A stretch of DNA of 64,000 bases from Nitrosopumilaceae archaeon (lineage in GTDB: Archaea; Thermoproteota; Nitrososphaeria; Nitrososphaerales; Nitrosopumilaceae): NCBI GenBank assembly GCA_028279545.1, contig JANQNN010000017.1:59294-123293 (forward strand), given 5' to 3'. The translations under genes were made by a program, and so were the position numbers. The notes beneath the pieces were generated by a model. That model was given only the letters and a program-made list of their open reading frames with translations, was not told the DNA's origin and made no database searches. The stretch's first letter is position 1. The number at the start of each line of letters is the position of its first letter. Shown here one piece after another: positions 8,145 through 16,808 of the stretch.

Positions 8145-9644
8145 TTGATAAAATTTGCATTAATAGTATTTTTAGCATTTTTTTCAACCAGTGTTTTTGT
8201 GGATTTTTTTGAAAATGCAGATGCCTTAAAATCCAATGGAACTTACAAGCCAAAATTTGGTTTAGAAACTGCAAATATTGTATGCGGAGATAGACTTTGT
8301 ACAGAAATAGATTTCGAACCTCGTCCAAATATCATAGTAATTCAAGTTGATGATTTGGATGTGCTTACTTTGGACCTTCTCATTGAAAATAATTTAATGC
8401 CAAATTTAAAAAATAATCTTATTGATAAGGGTACAACCTTTACAAATTCTTTTGTAACAAATTCTCTTTGCTGCCCTTCCAGAGCCACATTGCTTACAGG
8501 ACTTTATTCACATAATCATGGAGTAATTTCAAATTATCAAGAGCAAGGAATATCTCAATTTAATGACAAAGCAACAATATCTACATGGCTTAAAGAATCA
8601 GATTACATAACAGGGTTCATAGGAAAATACCTAAACTATTATGGAGTTTATACAGAACCAACCTACATTCCTTCTGGTTGGGATAATTGGCAAGCTTTGG
8701 TAGAACCTTCTACATACCAGGTGTATAATTATACAATAAATGATAATGGAAATTTAGTTACCTTTGGCATAAAAGAAAGTGATTATCAAACAGATGTTTT
8801 GTCCCGGAAAAATTCAGAATTTATTAAAAATTTGAGCTTGCATGCAAACGAGAAACCTTTCTTTTTATTAACAAGCATAATGGTTCCACATAAGGAGTTA
8901 GTTACCTCAAAATGTGATGTTGGTTCAAAAACCTTCAATCTAGTAAGAGGCCCTCCACGATATGAGGGATTTGGGGATTTAATTGATTTCCCAAATTTGC
9001 CTTCTCTAAATGAACAAAATATTCGAGATAAACCCCCTTTAATTAAAAAAATGAAAATTTTAAATGAAAAAAATTTAGAGTGTCTTGAAAAAATATTTCA
9101 TGGAAGAATAGAATCAACCTTATCGATTGATGATTTAATTGGAGATTTAATTAAAACTTTGAAAGAAACCAGCCAATTAACAAATACCGTTATTTTCTTT
9201 ACTTCTGACAATGGGTTTTTGCTAGGACAGCATAGAATAATTTCAAAACTAGTTCCCTATGAGGAATCTATTAGAGTGCCTCTAATTATTAAAGATCCTA
9301 ATTATAAAAAAACAACAGTAGACAAATTGGTGTTAAATAATGATTTAGCACCTACCATAATCGAATACGGAAAAGCCAAAGCCAACATTAAGATGGATGG
9401 GGTTTCCTTAATTGATTTAATTAAAAATTCCCCACAAACTAATTGGAGAGAAGGATTTTTAATAGAACATTTTAGAGGAGCAGGCTTAGGGAATTTTTCT
9501 ATAAGGACTAGTTCTACAATATACACACAATGGGGAGATAATTCAATAGAGTTTTATGATTTGAATAGAGACCCATACCAATTAAACAGTCTTCATTTTT
9601 GTAGTTCGGAAAAATGCCTAAGTGAATTAGAAAGCCATAGTTAG
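8145..9644 (+). CDS. Exported type I (formylglycine) sulfatase, C-terminus cut by an in-frame amber codon
   Basis: The 499-residue protein has a signal peptide (residues 1-26). The alkaline-phosphatase-superfamily fold carries the metal-binding D-D at 69-70 and the sulfatase signature C109-C-P-S-R-A-T-L-L-T-G, in which Cys109 would be converted to formylglycine. T-S-D-N-G later supplies further metal ligands. It resembles arylsulfatase and N-acetylglucosamine-6-sulfatase-like enzymes and would remove sulfate from organic substrates outside the cell. A TAG at 9642-9644 ends the frame, but the same frame continues for 21 codons to TAA 9708-9710, encoding a plausible family C-terminus (W-L-E-K-L-K-N-C then G-S-C-Q). 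It converges on a sulfotransferase gene. Confidence 0.88.
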   Translation: MIKFALIVFLAFFSTSVFVDFFENADALKSNGTYKPKFGLETANIVCGDRLCTEIDFEPRPNIIVIQVDDLDVLTLDLLIENNLMPNLKNNLIDKGTTFTNSFVTNSLCCPSRATLLTGLYSHNHGVISNYQEQGISQFNDKATISTWLKESDYITGFIGKYLNYYGVYTEPTYIPSGWDNWQALVEPSTYQVYNYTINDNGNLVTFGIKESDYQTDVLSRKNSEFIKNLSLHANEKPFFLLTSIMVPHKELVTSKCDVGSKTFNLVRGPPRYEGFGDLIDFPNLPSLNEQNIRDKPPLIKKMKILNEKNLECLEKIFHGRIESTLSIDDLIGDLIKTLKETSQLTNTVIFFTSDNGFLLGQHRIISKLVPYEESIRVPLIIKDPNYKKTTVDKLVLNNDLAPTIIEYGKAKANIKMDGVSLIDLIKNSPQTNWREGFLIEHFRGAGLGNFSIRTSSTIYTQWGDNSIEFYDLNRDPYQLNSLHFCSSEKCLSELESHS

Positions 9645-9719
9645 TGGTTAGAAAAATTGAAGAACTGTAATAATGGATCTTGTCAAATAATTGAGAAAAA
9701 TGGTAATTAATTTTCTAAA

Positions 9720-10454
9720 TTAATCCCAATCAAATTTTTTTCCTAAAAATTCAAATAGATTCTTATTATACTCTTTAAAATAATCTGAAAGAAATTCTCT
9801 GGTTTTGGTTTCAATTTGTTGTTTATTCCCTTGATTGAAAATCTTAAAATTTTTTGGACGGTGATGAGAAACTCCTAAAAAATCATAAACCGAATTCAAT
9901 AAATTGTTTGGATTCAAAAAAAAGTCTTCACTGTTTAAGATTAGAATTTGACTATGTTCAAAGAAATTATACCACCTTTTGATTTGTTCAATATACCTTC
10001 CTCTAGACAAATACGATAAATGTTGATGGGGTATGCTTTGATAATTCTCATTGGCAAGAATTTTTTGTTCTTCTCCTTTTAGTCGCTCAGATTCAGCTCT
10101 GAGGGCATTTTCAAAAGATAGTGTCTCTTTTCCTAACTTTACCTCATGTCCATAGTGAGATATCGCACGGTCAATTGGATTCCTAAGTAAAATAATTAAT
10201 TTTACATCTGGGATTGTATCATGAATGCGTTTTGGGCACAAGGGATGGAAAATATAGTAAGGAGAGGCCTCTCCAGTTATTTTTCCATGGAATTGTGATT
10301 TATACCATTCAAGTCCTTTAGAATAATTTTGATCAAAAAAATGAATCTCTTTTTGTGAAGCTCCAGAAATTTCAGGGTGCTCAATTATGTAATTGTAAAG
10401 AGATGTGGTACCACATTTTTGAGCACCAATTATGATAAATGTAGGAAGAGGCAT
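9720..10454 (-). CDS. PAPS-dependent sulfotransferase
   Basis: The 244-residue protein begins with I-I-I-G-A-Q-K-C-G-T-T-S-L-Y, the 5'-phosphosulfate loop. The 3'-phosphate motif follows as L-L-R-N-P-I-D-R-A-I-S-H-Y near residue 90. The overall pattern fits the heparan-sulfate-type family that moves sulfate from PAPS to sugars or lipids. There is no signal peptide. It converges with the sulfatase gene 75 bases away, so a transfer enzyme and a hydrolytic enzyme for sulfate esters sit together. The acceptor is unknown; cell-surface glycans are an inference. Confidence 0.85.
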   Translation of the reverse strand: MPLPTFIIIGAQKCGTTSLYNYIIEHPEISGASQKEIHFFDQNYSKGLEWYKSQFHGKITGEASPYYIFHPLCPKRIHDTIPDVKLIILLRNPIDRAISHYGHEVKLGKETLSFENALRAESERLKGEEQKILANENYQSIPHQHLSYLSRGRYIEQIKRWYNFFEHSQILILNSEDFFLNPNNLLNSVYDFLGVSHHRPKNFKIFNQGNKQQIETKTREFLSDYFKEYNKNLFEFLGKKFDWD

Positions 10455-10518
10455 TTTTTACTTATTCTGACAATATCAAATTAGAAGTTTTCTTAATTCT
10501 ACAAATTAGGAATTGCAT

Positions 10519-11031
10519 TTAATTTTGGTTTTGATTAAAATTTATTTTACACTCTGCATTCAATCCACGTACCATATAAAAGTAGGTGCCAACTAAAATT
10601 GCAATCGATAAAAGTCGCAAAGGGATCTCATAGTTGGCTAAAAAGGAGGTAGCAGCACCACCAACAGCCCCAAAAACAGAAATCACCGCAAATCCAATAG
10701 AGCCACAACTACATGCTCCTGCACTTGCACCAATAATTGATCCAATAAAACCAGAGCTTATTTTTTTCTTACTTGATTTTAGAATTTGTATTCTATAAAT
10801 CCCCATACAAAGAACAATGGCTGTAAGAATAGAAACGATAACTATCAATGAAAAACCAAATGCAGAGTATTCTGCCACATAAAGAATTAATTTTGGTTGG
10901 AAGAATAAATATTCAGCAATGTAAGATAATGGAATAAACATTGCTGTAAAAATTATACTTCCTAAAATAGAATACCTTGGCTTTGAAAAAACTAATCTTA
11001 ATGTCTGTTTATGTAAGTTAAGATCAAACAT
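10519..11031 (-). CDS. Four-helix membrane protein with a C-S-C motif, next to DsbA-like gene
   Basis: The 170-residue protein has four predicted membrane helices (about 22-45, 50-75, 92-130 and 134-158). The third helical region carries S-A-G-A-C-S-C-G-S-I-G-F, and a fourth Cys lies in the tail. It starts 27 bases after the DsbA-like gene on the same strand and is probably cotranscribed. The paired cysteines at the membrane suggest a redox partner or a metal site, but no DsbB, VKOR or CcdA family signature is obvious. The function is unproven. Confidence 0.65.
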   Translation of the reverse strand: MFDLNLHKQTLRLVFSKPRYSILGSIIFTAMFIPLSYIAEYLFFQPKLILYVAEYSAFGFSLIVIVSILTAIVLCMGIYRIQILKSSKKKISSGFIGSIIGASAGACSCGSIGFAVISVFGAVGGAATSFLANYEIPLRLLSIAILVGTYFYMVRGLNAECKINFNQNQN

Positions 11032-11058
11032 TTTAGATTACCGACCGTTTTTGAAAAA

Positions 11059-12291
11059 TTATTGCCTTTTTGATTTTAGATGTTTACTTAATGTAAATCC
11101 AACTGTGGCAGGAGCTGCAAAATACATTCCCAAGTTCAAGGCAATAACAGAAATTCCCAATCCTAAAACTTCAGATTCTGAACCTTGGTCAGCCAAAGTC
11201 ATTATTGATAGAGTTGAAATCATTGGAGTAATAAACAATCTAACTGCTTCTTGGAATACAGGATTTTCTCTTTCCATATCTGCAATTGTTGGAGAGAATG
11301 AATAGTATAGGTTGTTAAATCCAGTCATAAATGCTGCACCTGATTGGGTGGTCATTACAGTGTTATCTCTAATTTCTCGTAAGAATTGAACTTGTGGGGC
11401 CATTTCTGTCCCATAAGCTGCTGTTGCAATTAAGCAACCACCGCCTTCATCTTTTATTACAACATCCTCAGCCATTTCTCCGGCATCTTCAGCCATTTCT
11501 ACTGTTGTTTCTGAGGTATCGTCTGCGGTTTCCATGGCAGTTTCTGCTATTTCCTCAGTAGCTTCTGCAGTTTCTTCCATCATTTCTCCAGTAGCTTCTG
11601 CAGTTTCTTCAGTAGTAGACTCCATTTCCTGTGCCATTGCTTCTACTAACATTAAATCAATTACTTCTGTAAAAATGGATGATGGTTGTGGACCATTAAT
11701 CCTTTCAGTCTTTCCATCCAAACCAACAATGAAAAAAACTGGAGTTCCTTCAACACCATTAGAAGCACCTATGTTTTTATTGTAAGATACTCTATCAGCA
11801 TGTTGATTTGAATCAAGACATTCATTAAATTCGTCGATATTGAGATTCAAGTCAATTGCAAACTGTTTTAGATTTTCAGCGTTTGCCCATCCACTTCCAA
11901 TTCCGCCTTGATTACTATATAGCTCAGAGTGATACTCCCAAAATTTTCCTTGATCATTTGCACAATATGTAGCATTTGCAGCTAAATCAGAATCATTTCC
12001 TAAAAATGGAAAGTCAACAAAAAATAATTTTACTTTATTGGTATCAATGTAATCTGATTTTATTTTTGGTTTTTCATTTTTAAACCATTTTTCACATTTG
12101 GGACACTGATAATCACCAAACTCAACAATTGTAATTGGAGCATCGACTGAACCCATTATTGGTGGGGACATTGAAACATCGAGTTTTCCAATCATGTTTT
12201 CTTCTGCAAATGATTGATTTGCCCCATAAAATGGAATCATTAAACTAAAAACTGCCAAGAATAGTGTGATTGAAAGAATTTTGTTTGTCAT
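11059..12291 (-). CDS. Secreted DsbA-like thioredoxin-fold protein with CFI-box C-terminal module
   Basis: ATG 12291 is preferred over the codon at 12303 because it starts directly with a signal peptide ending near S-F-A-E-E. From this start, residues about 45-210 form a DsbA/Thioredoxin_4 domain with the active-site pair C63-P-K-C66 and the cis-Pro motif G-V-E-G-T-P-V-F-F. A low-complexity Ala/Glu/Thr/Met linker of about 55 residues follows. The last 128 residues start with G-G-G-C-L-I-A-T-A-A-Y-G, the CFI-box motif, and include a hydrophobic C-terminal helix. The same C-terminal module ends the TPR protein at 41316-42749. Likely role: extracytoplasmic disulfide formation or isomerisation, tethered by the C-terminal module. 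Confidence 0.88.
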   Translation of the reverse strand: MTNKILSITLFLAVFSLMIPFYGANQSFAEENMIGKLDVSMSPPIMGSVDAPITIVEFGDYQCPKCEKWFKNEKPKIKSDYIDTNKVKLFFVDFPFLGNDSDLAANATYCANDQGKFWEYHSELYSNQGGIGSGWANAENLKQFAIDLNLNIDEFNECLDSNQHADRVSYNKNIGASNGVEGTPVFFIVGLDGKTERINGPQPSSIFTEVIDLMLVEAMAQEMESTTEETAEATGEMMEETAEATEEIAETAMETADDTSETTVEMAEDAGEMAEDVVIKDEGGGCLIATAAYGTEMAPQVQFLREIRDNTVMTTQSGAAFMTGFNNLYYSFSPTIADMERENPVFQEAVRLFITPMISTLSIMTLADQGSESEVLGLGISVIALNLGMYFAAPATVGFTLSKHLKSKRQ

Positions 12292-12619
12292 CAATTGTAA
12301 CAATTTCTCAAAACCCTCATTGTATTAAAATATAATTCCGAATGTTATGATAAAATAATACAATTATTCTCATAAAATACCCTTTTGGTTTCGAAGATAT
12401 TAGAACAAATCTTAATTGAATATGAAAAATATTATCTATGAACTTCATAATTTAAAACCAGCCTCCAATAAACTGATTTTTTTAAATCAAAATTAATTTC
12501 CAAAAGACATGCTAAAATGGTTCTTTAGAATAAAAATTTTCAAAAATTGAAAAAAAATCAAGAAATTCAACCAAAAAAAACTAAACATCTTTAAAAATAA
12601 CAATATTGATCCAAATTTA
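12292..12619. promoter_or_regulatory. Divergent intergenic region between dsbA-like and HD-GNAT genes
   Basis: The region holds promoters for both flanking genes and no convincing gene. On the plus strand TCTTTAAAAATAAC at 12588-12601 is centred about 27 bases before ATG 12620, a good leaderless TATA box. On the minus strand a TATATTTTAATA run near 12325-12337 could serve the DsbA-like gene. Confidence 0.5.
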
Positions 12620-13942
12620 ATGCAAGAAGTTCTTACTTCACAATCTCTAAGAAACGAAATACTTAGTTTAATTGTTGAAAGTGGGTTAGAACAAGATTGC
12701 TTTGTTGAAATGTTGGACTATACAATAGAGTTATTTGAAACTCAAGGATTGGGTGCAGAATATTATGGTTATCACAATATTAATCACGAATTAGAAGTAA
12801 CCTATGTTACTCTTCTAGCAGCAAATGAAGCCAAAAATTCACACAAATTTACAAATGAAGATGTAAAGTATCTTTATGCTGCCGCTCTGTTTCATGATTT
12901 TGACCCACAAAAAAGTGTCGATAAACCTCATGAAGAAAGCGTATTAAAATTTATTTCAATGGATAAAAAACTTCGGTCTCTTCTAGATGTTGCAAAACTA
13001 GACCTTGAAATCATTAAGGTTCTAATTTTAAGGACGACATACCCCTGGATGGGAAAATTCAAAGAAAATGCAGAAAAACAAATTGACCAATGTTTTAAGA
13101 ATTCTGATTTAACAAGAAATAATCAACCTTATCAGGAACATATTTTGTATCTAGGATGGTATCTTTCAGTTGTAGACAGAGTAAGTGGATACACCTTGGG
13201 AAATTTTTCCAAAGCAATGGAGATGGCAAAAATGAATGCACATGCATTGGCATGGAGACCTTCTGTAATTGTTCGTAGTTCTGTTGCTTATTTTGAAGAG
13301 TTATTAAATAAAGAGACTGAAATGTGTAAAATAATATTGAAATCACTTCCCAAGCAAATGAGAATTAATTTTTTCAATACGGTTCTTGCTTTTATGAACC
13401 TAAGGCAACAAGAGATTTCGGTTCAAGCAAATTATGCTTATGAAAATTTAAAACTCGTTCCTACCATCGAACAAATGCACACAAGAAAAGATCCTGAATT
13501 TATTAAAACACTTTATTCAATTTTTGAAGAATTACCTGCACCTCTTCAATTTGAAAAAGAAAACTTTGAAGAATCGGTAAAAAACCCCGAAGTAATTCTC
13601 AATACATTGCGTCTAAATGATTGTAAAGGAGAGATCGTTGGTTTTGCCAAAGGAGGTCTCTTAGAGACTTACCAACTAAGACCTGAGGTTAGAGATGAAA
13701 ATTATGGTTATAAAAATACAGTATTTCTTGAACCATTGGCGCTAAAAATGGGTTATTGGGGTTTGCAAGGAGGTAGTGAAATGCGGCATATGTTTATCAT
13801 GCAAGCACACGCTAAAAAATACAAGTATTTGACAAGTTTTGCATTAAGAGATGTGATAAGGGCAAGAGTGGAGAAAGAAAAGGCAGAATTTGTAGCTCTA
13901 TTTGATCCTGAAAGATGGGATTACTATAGGGTAAAACTCTAG
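12620..13942 (+). CDS. HD-domain phosphohydrolase-like protein fused to a GNAT-like domain
   Basis: The 440-residue protein has an HD-type metal site in its N-terminal half: H52 and H56 in G-Y-H-N-I-N-H-E, H92-D93 in L-F-H-D-F-D, and a late Asp in S-V-V-D-R-V near residue 184. The last 110 residues (G-E-I-V-G-F-A-K-G-G through M-R-H-M-F-I-M-Q-A-H-A) look like an N-acetyltransferase fold. The two halves are joined by a helical stretch. HD domains hydrolyse nucleotides or phosphoesters. What the fusion does is unknown. The FAD oxidase gene starts 12 bases downstream. Confidence 0.7.
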   Translation: MQEVLTSQSLRNEILSLIVESGLEQDCFVEMLDYTIELFETQGLGAEYYGYHNINHELEVTYVTLLAANEAKNSHKFTNEDVKYLYAAALFHDFDPQKSVDKPHEESVLKFISMDKKLRSLLDVAKLDLEIIKVLILRTTYPWMGKFKENAEKQIDQCFKNSDLTRNNQPYQEHILYLGWYLSVVDRVSGYTLGNFSKAMEMAKMNAHALAWRPSVIVRSSVAYFEELLNKETEMCKIILKSLPKQMRINFFNTVLAFMNLRQQEISVQANYAYENLKLVPTIEQMHTRKDPEFIKTLYSIFEELPAPLQFEKENFEESVKNPEVILNTLRLNDCKGEIVGFAKGGLLETYQLRPEVRDENYGYKNTVFLEPLALKMGYWGLQGGSEMRHMFIMQAHAKKYKYLTSFALRDVIRARVEKEKAEFVALFDPERWDYYRVKL

Positions 13943-13954
13943 TTATTTTTACAA

Positions 13955-15382
13955 ATGGAAATTTTAGAAATTCGAAAATCATTAAAAAATTTGATTTTAG
14001 GAGATGTTTTATGGGATGAAGAAATTTTAAAATTTTATTCTGTAGATTCAAGTTTTTACCAAACCATACCAAAGATAGTAGTTGTACCCAAAACTGAAAA
14101 AGATGTCATTTTAGCAGTAAAGTTTGCAACTAAAAATAAAATTTCAATTACAGTAAGAGGAGCAGGAACAGGATTGGTAGGAGGTGCGTTAACTGAAAAT
14201 ATTGTTTTGGACCTAAAAAATCTAAATAAAATAAAAATAAAAAATGATTATGCATATGTAGGAACTGGAGTAATAAAAGGAATTTTGGATAGAGAATTAA
14301 AAAGTAAGGGAAAGTTTTTTCCTCCAAATCCTTCCATAGGTCCTTTTTGTGCAATTGGAGGTATGATAGGTAACAACGCAAGTGGTAGCAGAACATTGAA
14401 GTATGGAAGCACAATTGATAACATCCAAGAAATTACATTTGTTGATGGCAGGGGAAGAAAAATAACCCTTCCAGAAAACCATGCTATTGGAAAAAAAATT
14501 ACCAAGTTTGCAAAAAAAATTAAAAAAAAATATTATCCAAAAGTATCAAAAAATTCATGTGGTTATAGACTCGATTGTGTAAATTCAATTAAAGAAACTC
14601 ATAAGGTATTCATTGGTTCGGAAGGAACTTTAGGAATAATTTTATCAGCAAAACTTTGTTTAAAAAAAATTCCTTCAAAGAGATTGCTTTTTGTGGTAGA
14701 ATATACCTCTCCAAAAAGCGCTGCAATTGATTGTATAAAAATTAAAAAAACTTTTCCATCTGCAATAGAATTTGTAGACAAACCAACACTTGAAAATATT
14801 GATTTTAAATTTAAAAAAAATACCAATTGTTTACTTTTTGTGGAATATGACTCTAATATTCAAAAAAATGAAAAAACATTTTTTAATTTAATTTCAGGAA
14901 AATTGGTTAAAAAATTAATGAAACAAAAAGAGATAGAGAAATGGTGGAAATACAGAGATTTAGCTTTGTCATATAGTTTAAAATCTATAAAAAAAGAAAA
15001 TCAAAACCCTCATCTCATTGAGGATGCTACTGTTCCATTAGAAAAACTTGCAAAATTATTTTCAATTATTGAGAAATTAGGAAACAAGTTTCAAATTAGG
15101 ACCGTTATGTATGGACACGCAGGAAATGGAAATATTCATTTGAGAATTGTTTCGGGTAGACAAAAATCAAAACAACTAGAAAAAATCTCAAAATGGTACT
15201 TTAATCAAATTTTTAGGATGGGAGGAACCATTTCTGGGGAACATGGGGATGGGATTGCAAGATCAAATTTTGTAAAAAAGCAGTATGGTGAAAAAAATTA
15301 TCAAGTTTTTAAGAAATTTAAAAAATATCTTGATCCAAAAAATATTCTAAATCCTGGTAAAATAATTGATACTAAAAAATAA
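13955..15382 (+). CDS. FAD-binding oxidase of the GlcD / D-lactate dehydrogenase type
   Basis: The 475-residue protein has the FAD_binding_4 (PCMH/VAO) domain: V-R-G-A-G-T-G-L-V-G-G-A near residue 68, G-G-M-I-G-N-N-A-S-G near 130, and G-S-E-G-T-L-G-I near 220. The C-terminal domain carries M-Y-G-H-A-G-N-G-N-I-H and G-E-H-G-D-G, typical of 2-hydroxy acid oxidoreductases such as glycolate oxidase GlcD and D-lactate dehydrogenase. The substrate is not decided. No iron-sulfur GlcF partner is next to it. The protein is unusually rich in Lys, reflecting AT-rich codons. Confidence 0.88.
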   Translation: MEILEIRKSLKNLILGDVLWDEEILKFYSVDSSFYQTIPKIVVVPKTEKDVILAVKFATKNKISITVRGAGTGLVGGALTENIVLDLKNLNKIKIKNDYAYVGTGVIKGILDRELKSKGKFFPPNPSIGPFCAIGGMIGNNASGSRTLKYGSTIDNIQEITFVDGRGRKITLPENHAIGKKITKFAKKIKKKYYPKVSKNSCGYRLDCVNSIKETHKVFIGSEGTLGIILSAKLCLKKIPSKRLLFVVEYTSPKSAAIDCIKIKKTFPSAIEFVDKPTLENIDFKFKKNTNCLLFVEYDSNIQKNEKTFFNLISGKLVKKLMKQKEIEKWWKYRDLALSYSLKSIKKENQNPHLIEDATVPLEKLAKLFSIIEKLGNKFQIRTVMYGHAGNGNIHLRIVSGRQKSKQLEKISKWYFNQIFRMGGTISGEHGDGIARSNFVKKQYGEKNYQVFKKFKKYLDPKNILNPGKIIDTKK

Positions 15383-15430
15383 ATTTAAAAAATAACCCTA
15401 AAAGGGAAGTGAATAGGTCCGCCGTAAGCC

Positions 15431-15439
15431 TTTATTAAT
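15431..15439 (+). promoter_or_regulatory. TATA box of the secreted protein gene at 15460
   Basis: TTTATTAAT is centred about 25 bases before the GTG at 15460, so the transcript is probably leaderless and the GTG is the real start. Confidence 0.55.
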
Positions 15440-15459
15440 AAAAACCCAATCACAGACTC

Positions 15460-15888
15460 GTGATTAAAAAAATTTTTTTGATTTTGGCAGTTTTTTTTGC
15501 CATAGGGTTTACCTTTAATTCTGCGTCTGCAATTTCACCTTTAGAACGAGCGGTCATCAATGATGAAAGGCTTGTAAACCTAAGCGGAGCAACTCTAGGG
15601 GAACATATTATTGTAAATCAGCAAGTCCAGATTACTGCAAAAATAACTAACACGCAGGAAAAAATCCAGGATTTTGTGTTTATTGTTCAAATTAAGGATG
15701 AAAACGGTTTTGTTGTTAAATTAGGATGGATTTCAGGTTCTATGACCAAATTCCAGAGTTTCAGTCCCTCCTTATCATGGACGCCAAAAAAATCAGGTAT
15801 TTACGATGCTGAGATTTATGTCTGGGATAACCTCGTTAGGCAAGAAGCCCTGGCTAACAGTGTAAAAGTGCAAATAATTACGAGTTAA
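15460..15888 (+). CDS. Secreted beta-sandwich protein of unknown function
   Basis: The 142 residues begin at GTG 15460 with a clear signal peptide (I-F-L-I-L-A-V-F-F-A-I-G-F) cut near S-A-S-A. The mature part has repeated beta strands and a pattern like archaeal cell-adhesion or CARDB-type Ig folds (Q-I-T-A-K-I-T-N-T-Q, then L-S-W-T-P-K-K-S-G-I-Y-D-A-E-I-Y-V-W). No anchor was found. An extracellular accessory role is inferred only from export and fold. Confidence 0.7.
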   Translation: MIKKIFLILAVFFAIGFTFNSASAISPLERAVINDERLVNLSGATLGEHIIVNQQVQITAKITNTQEKIQDFVFIVQIKDENGFVVKLGWISGSMTKFQSFSPSLSWTPKKSGIYDAEIYVWDNLVRQEALANSVKVQIITS

Positions 15889-15987
15889 CCATAATACATT
15901 AAAAAATCAAAAAATTTTCAAAAAAATTCAAATTTTCATCAAAAAAATAAGGTTTGTAATTTGCCTCATAGTAAAAAAAGTTTAACT

Positions 15988-16006
15988 AGTTCTCGCTAAT
16001 AGAACT
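15988..16006. promoter_or_regulatory. Inverted repeat in the promoter of the DUF5679-like gene
   Basis: AGTTCT-7-AGAACT lies between a TATA-like AGTTTAACTAG (15979-15989) and ATG 16024. It could be an operator or a hairpin around the transcription start. The arms are only six bases, so chance is possible. Confidence 0.3.
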
Positions 16007-16023
16007 TCACGCCCAGATATTAC

Positions 16024-16167
16024 ATGACAATCGGTTATTGTGTAAAGTGCCGTGATAAAAGAGAGATCACAGGTGCAAGTCCATACACCATGAAAAATGG
16101 CAAACCTGCAATAAAGGGCACCTGTCCTTCATGTAGTACTGCTATTTTTAGAATAGGTAGAGGCTAG
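16024..16167 (+). CDS. Small zinc-ribbon protein (DUF5679-like)
   Basis: The 47-residue protein starts at ATG 16024. It has two knuckles, Y-C-V-K-C and T-C-P-S-C, 26 residues apart, around a K-N-G-K-P-A-I-K-G core. This layout matches the short zinc-ribbon family annotated as DUF5679, common in archaea and plastid-related bacteria. Such proteins probably bind zinc and may contact ribosomes or nucleic acid. No experimental role is known to me. Confidence 0.8.
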   Translation: MTIGYCVKCRDKREITGASPYTMKNGKPAIKGTCPSCSTAIFRIGRG

Positions 16168-16253
16168 AAGTTTTTTTTAAAAAATCTAGCTCATGCTTTT
16201 CTTTTAAAATAATGCTCTATAGCGATAGCTTTGGGGCAATTTTTTCCTAAGCG

Positions 16254-16619
16254 CTAAATTCTTCTGTAGATGGCTTTGAAATCTTCAGCAACGTTATAAG
16301 AGATGTTTAGTAGGTGTGAGAGTTGAATCATACTTGTCTTTCCTCTTGATAGCTGTCTTAGAATTGTGAGTGCTTTTTGAGGTGAATTTGGATTTAGGTC
16401 CATACTTCCAGACCAAGTCTTGAAGGCTTCATTTACATCAAGGCAGAAATTCAAAACAAATTGCTCCCAATTTTTGATAGGCTCAACTGATGTTTTTGGA
16501 ATTATCATGGATGATAATTCTCTGAATTCATTTTTCCTGTCTATCAGAAGCATGTCTAGCGCTTGCTTAGTTTTTTCTTCATCATATCCTTCTTTTCTAA
16601 TCACAAACATGGAACTCAT
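16254..16619 (-). CDS. Conserved hypothetical helical protein
   Basis: The 121-residue protein is almost entirely helical and ends with I-Q-L-S-H-L-L-N-I-S-Y-N-V-A-E-D-F-K, which could be a helix-turn-helix. It starts at the ATG at 16619, and a second ATG three codons later is also possible. No family was recognised. It has no signal or membrane segment. Confidence 0.6.
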   Translation of the reverse strand: MSSMFVIRKEGYDEEKTKQALDMLLIDRKNEFRELSSMIIPKTSVEPIKNWEQFVLNFCLDVNEAFKTWSGSMDLNPNSPQKALTILRQLSRGKTSMIQLSHLLNISYNVAEDFKAIYRRI

Positions 16620-16808
16620 GTTATATTATTCTCATACCAGCACATAAAATAATTGGCAAAAATTATTAACATTTGTTTTATTCCACGTAAAAAATTAAAC
16701 ATTCGTTAATCTAAAGTAATAAAACCAACATGATTGAAAGTTAATTTAATCAAATGAGGGTAATTTTAAAAAAATCAAAAAGAAAATGGTTTTGTTTTAC
16801 CGATTAAC

